NCBI GenBank assembly: GCA_047967505.1
Contig: CM106539.1
DNA: 64,000 nt
Reading direction: 5' to 3' (one strand)
Source: Dipteris shenzhenensis
Taxonomy: Eukaryota > Polypodiophyta > Polypodiopsida > Gleicheniales
In this document: piece after piece, positions 47,382-57,712 of the stretch
Numbering within the stretch: the first letter of the stretch is position 1
Layout of the letters: each line of letters begins with the position of its first letter
The notes under the pieces: model-generated
What the model saw: the letters and a program-made list of their open reading frames with translations, nothing else
What the model was told of the DNA's origin: nothing
The model's database searches: none
Made by a program: the position numbers and the translations under genes

Positions 47382-47939
47382 CTAGTATTCATACTCACAA
47401 AGTAGCTCATCTCCAAAGGAGATATCCTTTATGGTTTGCACAGTAATGTACCCATGGGCACTCAAACTTCCTTGTGACTTTTGAGCCCAAGGTGGTAGTT
47501 TAGGGATGTATACAAATATAACATTTGTTCTTTCTTTATAATACATTGAGCTATTTATATATCCAGCAATGTTTCCATACAATACATCTCCCACAATACA
47601 TTTCACATCTGTCAATGGCTCAATGAATGGATCTTCAAACATTCCATAAGTCTTCATCCTTGGGAAAAACTTGAGGAGAGATCTCCAAGTATCATAATCA
47701 TACTTTGGACCATTATATACCATCAAATCTTGTTTTTTCTTGATGCTCGTATGTACAAAAAGACCATATCCTGCCCCAGGTATTGTTGATTTCTTTACTT
47801 CATAATGGATGCCATTCATTTCGAACACGTGCTCAATGGGTATGGGCAATTTATGTTTCCATAAGCCATTGGATGTAGGATCAAAATTTGTAATAAGATA
47901 GCTCTTCAACTTTTCAGGACAATCTGCAACACCTATCAT
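47382..47939 (-). CDS. SET-domain protein (possible histone lysine methyltransferase-like), probable last exon
   Basis: 185 open codons. Residues 49-61 KKSTIPGAGYGLF are the opening SET strand motif (GxGxGLF). Residues 122-131 GNIAGYINSS stand where classical SET proteins have GNxxRFxNHS, and 176-185 GDELLCEYEY is the closing GExLxxxY motif. The cofactor- and substrate-channel Asn is kept, but the NHSC motif is altered to NSSM, so activity is uncertain. The frame contains a good acceptor TGTTGCAG at 47,925-47,918 and begins without a clear leader, so it is probably a terminal exon with earlier exons upstream on the minus strand, where the FCP1-like gene lies 240 bp away. SET proteins methylate lysines, mostly on histones. 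No pre-SET or post-SET cysteine cluster is visible. It may be one transcription unit with its neighbour. Confidence 0.65.
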   Translation of the reverse strand: MIGVADCPEKLKSYLITNFDPTSNGLWKHKLPIPIEHVFEMNGIHYEVKKSTIPGAGYGLFVHTSIKKKQDLMVYNGPKYDYDTWRSLLKFFPRMKTYGMFEDPFIEPLTDVKCIVGDVLYGNIAGYINSSMYYKERTNVIFVYIPKLPPWAQKSQGSLSAHGYITVQTIKDISFGDELLCEYEY

Positions 47940-48174
47940 ATGTTTAAAATCAAAGAATCATTCTTTTAGTGGAGGAATACAAACTCACATCATAAAGCAC
48001 ATAGCATTTTTTGGACAAGGTACTAACTCAATGTCTATTAATTCTTTCACAAAACAAATTGAAACATAATGTTTTGAAAATCAAATCTAACCAAATAGTG
48101 TCCAAATATAAATTAGAATGTAGGTACAAATGTTTTAGTTGAGCATTTGTGTTTGCAACTCTAATTAACAAGAT

Positions 48175-49475
48175 CACTCACATTCCCTAAGGGTTGTCTA
48201 TACAATAAAATCGAATCAAGTTGGCTAAGAATGCCCTTGCAGCATCGGCAGTGATTCCCCTTTCCTTGCATCCAAGAACCATAGCAAAGAGTTTTGCCTC
48301 ACTATCTTTCAATGGCCCCATTTTGGCAATTTTTCCTAGCATGCATTCTTCCTCTTCATTCAATGTAACATGTTGAGCATGCACCATACTTCTTGTAGTA
48401 GGACAAGTCCCTCTCACTCTAGTTTTGGTTATAGGTGAAGTAATACCTTTCTCTGTGTCTTTTTTTGAACTACGAGTAGACATATGAGATTCGACATTCA
48501 TCCTTTCGAGAACTTCTTTGTTTTTTTCTTTGAATTCAAGGATCACTGGTTGAAAATAATAGAACATATCATGCCCTTCGACAATCGGAGCTTGACCAAA
48601 TCTGTTAGAAGAGATGGCACTGCACACATCTACTGCATCATCTAGCATCTGTAGGTACAGTAATAACTCATGAAGCAAAATAGAATCATCACAATCTATA
48701 TCAAATTTTGTAGGGAAAATGCAATTTTCTGCTGGATTAACACAACCCGTGTAAGGCGAAACATCAATGAACACTGTTCTTGCTAGTTTGCATTCCTCTT
48801 TAAAACAACACCACACTCTCATTAATGGTTTAAACTCTGCTTCCACATTCATCCTATCTGGTCGAATGATTCTACTCTTTGTATGCTTCTGGGATGCCAT
48901 CGCACCCCAAACCATGAAGAAATGTAACTTTCTGTTAACATGATGCTCCAAAGTGTCTAGCATGTGTTGCACCATGCCCTTTTCTCCTCCAGTGGACCAA
49001 ATGCCAACATGGTAGTGATCGAGCAACCATTGTAGAAACTCTAAACACCCAGGATGGAGAACAAGCCAATGCTTCCCATTGTGCAAGCTCATATGTTTAT
49101 TTGACTTTGAAAAACAATGCTCGAGCAATAACCCTTTCAAATCTATTATCACTGCTAGTCTTATTTTTGTTCTCACCTCTTTCGACATTATTTCTGAGTG
49201 TGACATTATGTCTTCTCCTTTACCTTCTAAGATTTCTTCCTGCACCTTGGCTTCATACTATGACATTGCATCTTCTCCTTTACCTTCTAAGCTTGCATTC
49301 ACATTTGTCAATGGAACATTAATTGCAGACATTGCATCCTCAACATTTTCAATCAACCATGTTGAGCTTGGAACTTGCATGCTAATGTTCAAATTAGGCA
49401 CATAATGAATCATTGGATCAGGTGTCACATGTACAAGCAATGCTTCTAGCGATGTGAAATTGAGATGGCCAATAT
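48175..49475 (-). pseudogene. FCP1/NLI-interacting-factor-like HAD phosphatase homologue, catalytic motifs degraded
   Basis: An exon with acceptor TTTATCAACAG at its start and donor GTGAGT at its end, holding about 430 codons broken by TAG at 49,258 and TAG at 48,187. In the 352-codon open part: AVIIDLKGLLLEHC (residues 31-44) is HAD motif I, where family members have DxDxT; the first Asp is kept but the second is Lys and the Thr is Leu. WLVLHPGCLEFLQWLLDHYHVGIWSTG (residues 60-86, written here as WLVLHPGCLEF and HVGIWSTG) covers motif II. RTVFIDVSPYTGCVNPAENC (156-175) is motif IV, with DV in place of DD. EFKPLMRVW may supply motif III Lys. FCP1-type enzymes remove phosphate from the RNA polymerase II tail. 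This one is predicted inactive as an enzyme. The N-terminal part repeats LEGKGED twice, matching a DNA duplication. The SET exon follows in the same orientation. Confidence 0.65.
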
Positions 49476-49499
49476 CTGTTGATAAACAAGGAAATGAAA

Positions 49500-50180
49500 T
49501 TCATAAGTAGAAACAAACTGAAGATTGAGATGGAAAACCAAATTGTCAAACTTTAGGTTGTGTGCTCTCAATGCAATTTGTTTGTGTGAAAGCATTCATG
49601 TTTTTCTTTTTCAAAACAAAATTGGAATACTAAAAAAAAGAAAGCATTCATGTTCATATGCTTAGTATACCCCCTAAAGTTGTTGAATCTATACCCTTTC
49701 AAGTTATTTTAATCCCCAAAATTACATATCCCTACAATGCCAAAAACCTTTGCATAATAGATAGAGTGGAGTCCAACATTATCTAGCATTGCCCAAGTGT
49801 TCCCACTAAGAAAATATTTGGCCAAGCGGCCAAAACATATTTGTGCATTCATATGAAGTGAATAAGGATAGAAACAACAATTTACACTAATTCATTCATC
49901 ACAATCAAGACTCAACACACTTTTTAACATTTATGAACTCATAAATAAATTTGGATGTGTATCACACTCCGAAGATATTACAACATGCAAACACATCTTT
50001 TCATGAAATATAGAAAATTAAACATATTCAAGAATACATATGAATGTTTGAAATATGGCAATGAGATAGAAGAAATTTCCAAGAAATATTAAAAGATCTT
50101 TGGAACAAAATTAATACATCATATCGAGAATATAGCAAGATAACATATGGAAAACATGAACACCATATAAAAGGACAATT
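49500..50180. other. Non-coding stretch upstream of the FCP1-like exon
   Basis: AT-rich and without coding signal. One diverged unit of the palindromic satellite (TTTGGCCAAGCGGCCAAA, 49,817-49,834) is present. This region would be an intron if the FCP1-like gene has further upstream exons, for example the short ORF at 50,181-50,390. Confidence 0.4.
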
Positions 50181-50390
50181 TCAAGGACCTATTGCTTCCT
50201 CTTCTGTTTCCCAAAACTTTGAAGCGTGTTTTTGTAAATGCTCACGCTGCTCTTCATTGAAGGGTTGAAGCTCTTTTTGTCCTGGTATGGTATCAATTTC
50301 TTTATCCCCTCCACCTTCAATTGTATCATCTTCTTTTGGCACCCCCTTATGTGGCATCGTGTTAATAATGTGTCTAAGATTGTCCTATAT
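50181..50390 (-). other. Short ORF of unknown identity
   Basis: About 67 open codons ending in TGA at 50,181. They start DNLRHIINTMPHKGVPKEDD and end FNEEQREHLQKHASKFWE then TEEEAIGP. Composition is charged and helical, unlike a random frame. It abuts the TNP2 fragment at 50,415 and precedes the FCP1-like exon in the same orientation, so it may be an end exon of another cargo gene. I do not recognise it. Confidence 0.3.
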
Positions 50391-50414
50391 GTGTAGGGAA
50401 ATGTGCTGATGTAG

Positions 50415-50761
50415 AGTGGTGGAGGAGTCATGGGACCATCCCAAATTCTCATCCAATCTCCTGCAGTGAGTGATTGTGGGAGGACTTCATTCCAAGGGGC
50501 AAAATATCTAGGATGATCAGGTGGGAGAAATCAATGGTGATTCTCATAGATAACCTTATTCAATACATCTGCCCATGAGGCAACAAGCGAAGGACCATAA
50601 ACAGGACATGCATGGTAACCCAATGTGGTGAGACCTGAACAATAGATGCAATTAAGAGTTGAAGGTGGTTTTAGGGTGCCACATCCTTTGCCTACTCATA
50701 ATTAGAAGTGCAATGCTTACCTGAACACTCGCCATAGCCTGGAGAGTCATGCATCATCCAC
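50415..50761 (-). pseudogene. Third CACTA TNP2 fragment (exon 1 end, intron, exon 2)
   Basis: Closely similar on the minus strand to 17,170-17,500: PGYGECSG then the same intron (GTAAGCATTGCA...TTGTTCAG), then TSGYHACPV-like sequence (here TTLGYHACPV), HPRYFAPWNEVLPQSLTAGD and WMRIWDGPMTPPP. One Arg codon of the other copy is TGA here (HH*FLPP). Homology ends at CTCCACCACT (50,415). At 50,761 the fragment is cut by the gypsy LTR. Confidence 0.85.
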
Positions 50762-50814
50762 TGTTGACTCTGTGCCAACATGAACTTATGTAGAAAGAGA
50801 ATGTGATACAACTT

Positions 50815-51020
50815 TGTGATAAAACTTTGTGTTACAACTTCTACATGTAGAAAGAGAATGTGTTACAACTTTGTGTTACCACTTTGTGATACAACTTTGT
50901 GTTACAACTTTGTTTTACAACTTCTACATGTAGAAAGAGAATGTGTTACAACTTTGTGTTACAACTTTGTGATACAACTTTGTGTTTCAACTTTGTGTTA
51001 AAACTTTGTGTTACAATTCC
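50815..51020 (+). repeat. TTACAACTTTGTG tandem repeats in the LTR upstream region
   Basis: A 12-13-bp unit (TTACAACTTTGTG and variants) is repeated more than ten times, interrupted by two larger repeats containing the palindrome CTACATGTAG followed by AAAGAGAATGTG. Tandem repeats just upstream of a TATA box are usual in LTR U3 regions and may bind transcription factors. Confidence 0.85.
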
Positions 51021-51050
51021 TACATGCAGATAGAGAAGCTCTCCAACTTG

Positions 51051-51060
51051 TATAAATACC
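51051..51060 (+). promoter_or_regulatory. Probable LTR TATA box
   Basis: TATAAATACC, preceded by the tandem-repeat block and followed by a CACACTC-containing sequence about 30 bp on, matches a plant TATA box and initiator layout inside the gypsy LTR. Confidence 0.55.
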
Positions 51061-51439
51061 CCATAATGGAATGAAGCCCACACTCTTTGGGGCATTGTGT
51101 TGAGTCTACTTTGGTATTCCAAGCATTTGTCTCAAGTGTCCATGCTTCCTTGCACTCCACGTCCAAAAGCATGTCCTAACCTTGCAACTCCTCCTCCCCT
51201 CTCCTCCAACCTTGAAACCCATCCTCTCCCTCTCCTCCTCCCTCCTCCTCCTCCCTCCTCCTCCTCCTCCTCCCTCCTCAGCCTCCTCCTCCTCCTCTCT
51301 CCTCATCCTCCCTCCTCCTCCTCCCTCCTCTCTCTTCTTTCCCCCATGCTCTTACACCTTCTTTCTCTCCCACTCCTATGCTCCACCTAAACCCTTTGTT
51401 CCTCATCCCTAAACTCCATGATCTACGAGGGAGACGAGT

Positions 51440-51660
51440 TCTCCACCATGTACTCTACTCTGAACCTTGGAACCTCCTTTTGAACCCTGAAACCTCCTTC
51501 TGAACCCTGGAATCTCCTTCTAACCTTGGACTCCTTCTAAATCCTAGAACCTCCTTCTAAACCCTAGAACCTCCTTTTGAACCCTAGAACCTCCTTCTAA
51601 CCCTAGAACCTCCTTCTAACCCTTAAACTCCTCCTAAACCCTACAACCCCCAATGAAATC
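51440..51660 (+). repeat. Approximately 21-bp minisatellite with CTAAACCCTAG words
   Basis: About ten units of the type AACCTCCTTCTAAACCCTAG and TGAACCCTGGAACCTCCTTC. Several units contain CTAAACCCTA, identical to the plant telomere repeat over 10 bp, but the units are separated by CCTCCTT, so this is not a telomere tract. It lies inside the gypsy LTR. Confidence 0.8.
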
Positions 51661-51894
51661 GAAAGCTTTCATTACCTCAACCATGATGATACACGTTCCT
51701 TTTACACATGCATGCACTTTGTTTGATTACCACACTTAAGCCTACATCTCTCACCAGAACATGACTCGAGGTCCTAAGCTACATATATACTACAACCGAC
51801 AACCCCAATATATCTGTAGGTGACAAAAACCTCGGAACCCTGCATAGAGAGAGAACCTAGCTCTTCCTACAAAAGCAGTAGTAAAGAGCCAACA

Positions 51895-51914
51895 TTTGGC
51901 ACCGTTGTCGAGGA
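51895..51914 (+). promoter_or_regulatory. Gypsy primer-binding site
   Basis: TTTGGCACCGTTGTCGAGGA directly after the LTR corresponds to the TTTGGCGCCGTTGCCGGGGA sequence found at this place in plant Athila/Tat-type gypsy elements, with a few C-to-T or G-to-A changes. Confidence 0.8.
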
Positions 51915-52559
51915 GACTAGCATCTCAAGTAGCGATTAAACATACGAAGGTATGTGTAAAAAAAAAACTACTTCGAACTTTCACAAACATAACACTCAAG
52001 GATGGGGAGAGTAAAATTTTTTTCCCATTTCTAGCCAACCATATCTATCCCAAACATCAACCTTGGGTTACTACCTTAATAAAATTTCTTTATTTCTTAA
52101 ATAGAAGCCACATGATAAACAATCAGGCTAGGTAGTAGACACGAATGCGTAGAGATTGCAATTTCAATCATTTCACCTTTTTGCAAAAAAGCAAACTGAG
52201 CTATCCATTAAGAGTTATGGCTTGGGAAGAGTTTAGGGTTGAACCCTAAACCGAAACCCTAGAACTAAACTCAAATCCTATAAAAACCCACTCCACCTCC
52301 TCATTCTTCATCTTTCACTTTTTTCCTCCATTCTCTTCTTCATTCCGAGCCCTACACAAGACACTCCTCCCTCTCCATCGACCACCACTTTACTCCCATC
52401 CTCACATTGTAAGTGACTTCGAGCCCATCTCGCAGCGATAACCTAGCCTTCCACCCACCATCCATTGTTCCTCAGTAATCTAGTTACATCGAGAAAGACT
52501 TGGAGAGCGTTCAGGTGACCACCTCTCCCTCCCTTTTGATTTTTGTCCGTCAAGTTTTT

Positions 52560-53477
52560 TATTTTGTCTCTCTTTTTTTTCCCCCTCCCATTTCCACCTC
52601 CCCCCTCCCCCTCCCCCTTCCCCCTCCATTTCCACCATCCTCTCCCCCTTCCCCCTCCATCTCCCCTCCCCCTCCCCCTCTCCCCTCCATTTCCACCACC
52701 CCCTCCCCCTCCCCCCTCCATTTCCACCTCCCCCTCCCCCCTCCATCTCCATTTTCACCTCCCCCTCCCCCCTCCATCTCCATCTCCACCTCCCCCTCCC
52801 CCTCCCCCCTCCATTTCTGCCACCTCCTCCCCCCTCCATCTCCATTTTCACCTCCCCCTCCCCCTTCCCCCTCCATTGCCACCTCCCCCTCCCCCCTCCC
52901 CCCCTCCCCCCTCCATCTCCACCTCCCCCTCCCCCTCCCTCCTCCATTTCCACCACCCCATCCCCCTCTCCCCTCCATTTCCACCACCCCCTCCCCCTCC
53001 CCCCTCCATCTCCCCCTCCCTCTCCCCCTCCTCCCTCCATTTCCACCACCCCCTCCCCCCTCCATCTTCATTTTCACCTCCCCCTCCCCCTTCCCCCTCC
53101 ATTTCCACCTCCCCCTCCCCCTCCCCCCCTCCCCCTTCCATCTCCACCTCCCCCTCCCCCTTCTCCCTTCCCCCTCCATTTCCACCTCCCCTTTCGCCCT
53201 CCCCCCCTCCCCTCTCCATCTCCACCTCCCCCTCCCCTTCCCCCTTCCCCCTCCATTTCCACCCCCCCATCCCCCTCCATTTCCACCACCCCCTCCCCCT
53301 CTTCCCCCCTCCCCCTCCACCACCGCCTTCCCCCCCCTTCATCTCCACCTCCCCCTCCCCCCTCCCCCTTTTCCCCCTCCCCCCTCCCCCCACCCCCCTC
53401 CATCACCACCTCCCCCTTTCCCTCTCTCCCTTTCCCTCTCTCTCTTACACTCTCTCTTTCTCTTACACACACACACA

Positions 53478-53521
<44 letters not shown>

Positions 53522-54190
53522 CCTCTTTCTCTACTCTCTCACTCTCTCTCTCATTCTCTCGCCCTCCCCCTCCTTCCCCCCCTCTCTCTATTTTTCCCCC
53601 CTCTCTCTCTCTCCCCCTTACCCCCCTCTCTCTACCATCCCCCTCCCTCTTCTCTCTCCCCCCCTCTCTCTACCACCCCCCTCCCCCTCTTTGTAACCCC
53701 CCCACCCCTGGTCGCCCCCTGTGGTGATGCCCCACAGAGCCGCCCTACCACGTGGCGCTCCCACGGTAGCGCACCAGCACCCGTTACCCCTACACCACCT
53801 GCCACCCACCTGTGCCTCGCTGCGAACCACACCCCAGGCGGTGGCGCGCCACCGCCTGCTTGTGCCCCGCACCCCTGTTGCCAACTCGCCCTACCCCATC
53901 GCTCGCCCCAATGCCATTGCCTTCCCGTGCTTGTGCCCCACATGCCCATCACTCCCCACGTGTTGCCCCTCTGTCACCCCTCTCCCCGCCCCCTCTCCTC
54001 TCACCCCGCCCACCACCCCTCCACCCGTCGCCCCTCTGCCACCCCCCTCTCTGCCCCCTCTCCTCTCACCCCCCACCCTCATCCCCATCCCGCCGCCCTA
54101 CCCCCCTCTCCTCTCCCCCCTCTCCCCCTCCCCTCTTCCCCCTGCCGCCCTCAAAACACCCCCCCTTGCCGCACTGCCGTCGAGGCGCCC
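52560..54190 (+). repeat. 1.6-kb polypyrimidine minisatellite (CCCCCTCCATTTCCACCTCC type)
   Basis: The plus strand is almost wholly C and T. Units of CCCCTCC...CCTCCATTTCCACC and CCATCTCCACC are repeated tens of times, then a (CT)n run (about 53,480-53,520) and a C-rich, Pro/His-coding stretch to 54,190. The complementary strand has dense runs of four to six G, so G-quadruplex and triplex structures are likely. It occupies the place between primer-binding site and pol where gag is expected. The 398- and 394-codon Pro/Ser frames are translations of the repeat. Confidence 0.9.
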
Positions 54191-54209
54191 CCCCAACGGT
54201 GTTTTTTTT

Positions 54210-54560
54210 TTTGACCCTAACCTAATTTTCGAATTAGCCTAACCAGGTTAGGTTAGTCCCATTAAGGTTCGATTAGCTTAACCTCAGTTTAGTTTACGTT
54301 AGGTTAGATAACTAACCTTCAATTAGTCACTAACTATAGTTAGTGCATTCAGCTAGGTTAGTATTAACCTACATTAGGTTAGTTTTAACCTTAGCTCAGT
54401 TAGTATAACTATTAGTTAGTTACCCTGACTAGGTTAGTTGCACTAACTGTGGTCAGTTTAACATTAACTAGGCTAGGTTAGACTAATTGGTAGGCATCTA
54501 ACTAGACAACTAGGCTAGTTAACCTAACTGGATTAACTTGGTTCCAACCCCTCAGTTGGA
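54210..54560. repeat. TTAGGTTAG / CTAACCTAA-rich degenerate block
   Basis: Short words GGTTAG, CTAGGTTAG, TTAACCTAA and ACTAACC occur more than twenty times in both orientations without a fixed period. There is no coding signal. It lies between the polypyrimidine tract and pol of the gypsy element. Confidence 0.7.
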
Positions 54561-54626
54561 ATTCAAGTCCATTCACACCACCTTTAGGAACCCCCCCCAA
54601 GGCAAGAGACTTCAGAAAGAAAAGAA

Positions 54627-57459
54627 GTGCCTGACAAATTAATAAATGCAACTATGCCACCTTGTACACATGACACATGTCAGGCTAGTTCAACCCCATC
54701 AGAGGCCGATCTTCGAGAAGTGCCGGAATACTTCAAGAATTATACAAGTGGCAGTGCACCAATAGCAATGCCAAGACCACTTAGAGAATTTGAAGCTCAA
54801 GAAACCGATAGCATTGGAGAAACTCCAATCTATGAGAGACTAGCAAAAACATGCACAATAAACCTCACCCTTGAAGGGGAGGAAGAAAAATTGGTTTGCA
54901 TTGGAAAACAGCTTCATCAAGAAGATGAAACCAAACTCAAAGGACTCCTAATGGAATATCGTGATTGCCTAGCATGGTCATACAAAGAGATGAAAGGAAT
55001 TTCACCAGAAGTGGCAGTACACACGATACCTAGAATATGCGTAAACTTAAAAAATGTGAATGCTGCCATAATTAGGGATCACTATCCCCTACCCTTAATA
55101 GAAACAGTGTTGGAAAAGGTGGCAGGATCCAAAATATATAGCTTCTTGGACGGCTTCAGTGGCTATAACCAAGTGCAAATTGCTCCTCAAGACCAATCAA
55201 AAACAGCATTTGTTCAGAATGGGGTATTTTTGCATATAGAGTCATGCCATTCAGCCTTTGTTATGCCCCAACAACATTCCAACGAGTCATGTTCATAGCT
55301 TTCAAGTCATTTTTGAATAATTTTTTACAAGTGTTCTTGGATGATTTGTGCATCCATTCAAACAAATAGGACCACTTCAAATGTCTTGAAGTACTAATCA
55401 AATGCAGGGAGTATGGCATCTCCCTAAATCCAACAAAATGCCAGTTCATGGTCACCCACGGAGTTGTTTTGGGACACATCATCTCTCAACATGGGATCGC
55501 AACTGACATGGACAAAATCAAAATCATCATGGAATTACCTCCTCCTACAAATTCCAAAGGTGTACAGGTCTTTATGGGACATATCGGCTATTATAGAAGA
55601 TTTATATTGTGGTATGCATTGATAGCTAGACCACTTTACAAATTATTAGTGGACTTCTTATGGACCGAAGAGTGCAACCAAGCCTTTGAGCTTTTAAAGT
55701 GGCACCTAATCACAACACCCATCCTTATATGTCCCAATTGGGATATTAATTTTCATGTACATACTGATGAATCCAAGTATGCAATTGGGAGTGTGCTTTG
55801 TCAACCTGGTGAACATAAGAAAGGCTACCCTTCTACTTTGCCAGTCGATAACTCAATGATGCAGAGATCAACTATACAACCGCAAGAAGAGAAGCCCTAG
55901 CAATGGTGTATAGTGTAAAGAAATTTCGGCACTATCTACTGGCAAATGATTTTGTCTTCTACACCGACCGTCAAGCATTGCTTTATCTTGTGAACCATCT
56001 GTGTACCAGAGGAAGAATAACCAGATGGCTTCTCTTGCTGCAAGAATTCAACTTCAAAATCGTGGTCCGCAAAGGTGCCCAACACTACATTGCCGATCAC
56101 ATGTCTCGGGTCAAGGAGCCACTGGAGTAGAAGATGACTTACCAGATGTCACACTATTTCAAATAGATGTTGTTCCAAAGTGGTGTGGAGATATCATTAG
56201 GTACTTAATGGCAAGAAGACCACCCCCTGACATGAAAGCAGTAGATGCCATAAAATTGATTCTAAAGGCTACACCCTATCAACTCATTGCAGGACAACTA
56301 TACAAGAGGGCAAGGACCAGATCTTAAGAAGATGTGTAATGCCTCATGAGATCATGCCAATTTTGAATGAAGTCCATGAAGGCATTGCAGGAGGACACTT
56401 CCAAGGGGAAGTCACAGTAAGAAATTCTCCTCGGAGGCTACTGGTGGCCAACACTATGGGCAAATGCCTATGAATATGTAAAAGGCTGTGATGTATGCCA
56501 ATGGACTATTAAACTGCAACACAAAGACTTCAATCCCCTAACACCAATTGTTGCACAAAAACCATTTGAAAAATTGGGGATCGACTATGTGGGTCCCATA
56601 CATCCAGCAGCAAAAGGAACATAGGCATGCTACATCATTGTGGCCACTGATTACTTTACAAAATGGGCTGAAGCTAAAGCACTCAGAAAGGTAGATGCCA
56701 GAAGCACAGCAAGATTCTTATATGAAAATGTGATCACCCAATTCGGATGTCCCATTGAAATTGTGTCAGATAGAGGCACACATTTTGTCAATGAGATAAT
56801 CCAAGAACTCTTGTCTCGCTTCATGGTAATCCTACCCCTAAGGGAATGGACTAGCAGAATCCACCAACAAAATAATATGCATTATCCTCACCAAGGTGGT
56901 AGAATCATAGTGTTTTGATTGGGCAGAGAAATTGAATGCTACCTTATGGGCATATAGAACCACATTCAAGGTTAGTACAAGGAACACACCTTTTCAATTG
57001 GTGTATGGCCTTGAAGCTGTGGTCCCACTCGAATTTGTAATACCAAGTCTATGCATTGCAGTACAAGAATGCATGGGAGACCATGAATCCTTGAAAGAAA
57101 GGCTCTATCAGTTGGAAAAGCATACAAAGACAAGACTAGTCACGTACCATGCCATGACAATAGAAAAACGTAGAAGAAAGGCATGGTTTGACAGAAACCT
57201 TAAAGCTAAAGACATCAAGGAAGGCGACTTAGTCCTGTTATACAATGCCAAAGTACACAAGGGGAAACTAAAGTATCTAGGTTAAGGACCATACCAAGTA
57301 TGAAAGATGAATCCCATCATAGCTATGCTACTAGAAACATTGGATGGAGTCCAATTCAACACAACAATAAATGGGAGCCAACTGAAGCACCACTACATCA
57401 ACACGCAAGCCATCCCCAACAAAAATGAAAAGTTTGGGAAACCAAGTCTTCTTAGTTAG
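54627..57459 (+). pseudogene. Ty3/gypsy pol: RT, RNase H, integrase (decayed, RT deletion)
   Basis: RT approach segment: RDCLAWSYKEMKGISPEVAV (54,960-55,020). After HTIPR the frame jumps to ICVNLKNVNAA, so about 60 residues of the RT fingers are missing in frame. Then YSFLDGFSGYNQVQIAP, FLDDLCIHSN (55,335, the catalytic DD), GHIISQHGIATDMDKI and GYYRRF. RNase H: HVHTDESKYAIGSVLCQ (55,755), FYTDRQALLYLVN and ADHMSR. Integrase: EKLGIDYVGPIHPAAKGT (56,570), VATDYFTKWAEAKAL, IVSDRGTHFVNE, LWAYRTTFKVSTRNTPF, VLLYNAKVHKG, then NGSQLKHHY. Stops and frameshifts occur at several sites (55,298; 55,366; 55,840; 56,325; 56,625; 56,850; 57,283). It belongs to the element whose LTR starts at 50,762. Confidence 0.88.
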
Positions 57460-57712
57460 GATTAGATTGTATCACGAGCACTCACTTGCATATGTATGTC
57501 TTCGCACATATAGGTAGCATCAATCGATTTTACCTAGGGCTCAGAAGTGATGAATGAGTTCTAGCTGCCCCCTATAGAAATCCCAGCAAAAAAAACGTAT
57601 AGTTAGTCCCTACCTAGCTAGTAGGTCACGTGCACTCACACGCTTTTGCTTAGACACATAGATGATTGCATGAATAATTGTACCACACATTTGCATTCCA
57701 CACTCTCAAAGC

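Larger units (their letters stand above)
50762..51894 (+). repeat. 5' LTR of a Ty3/gypsy element
   Basis: Starts TGTTGACTCTG exactly where the TNP2 fragment breaks off and ends AAGAGCCAACA directly before the primer-binding site, so the ends form the inverted pair TGTTG...CAACA. Length is 1,133 bp. It contains a 13-bp tandem block (50,815-51,020), a TATA box at 51,051, a CT-rich tract (51,190-51,400) and a 21-bp minisatellite (51,440-51,660). The matching 3' LTR is not in the window. The preceding five bases TCCAC would be one copy of the target duplication. Confidence 0.75.

Noticed and set aside
52480-53727. Pro/Ser-rich frames of 394-398 codons on the plus strand and Gly/Arg-rich frames on the minus strand (extensin- or GRP-like)
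   Set aside because: The C/T strand bias keeps all frames open. No signal peptide, SPPPP-Tyr pattern or RGG-RRM context is present, so they are repeat artefacts.
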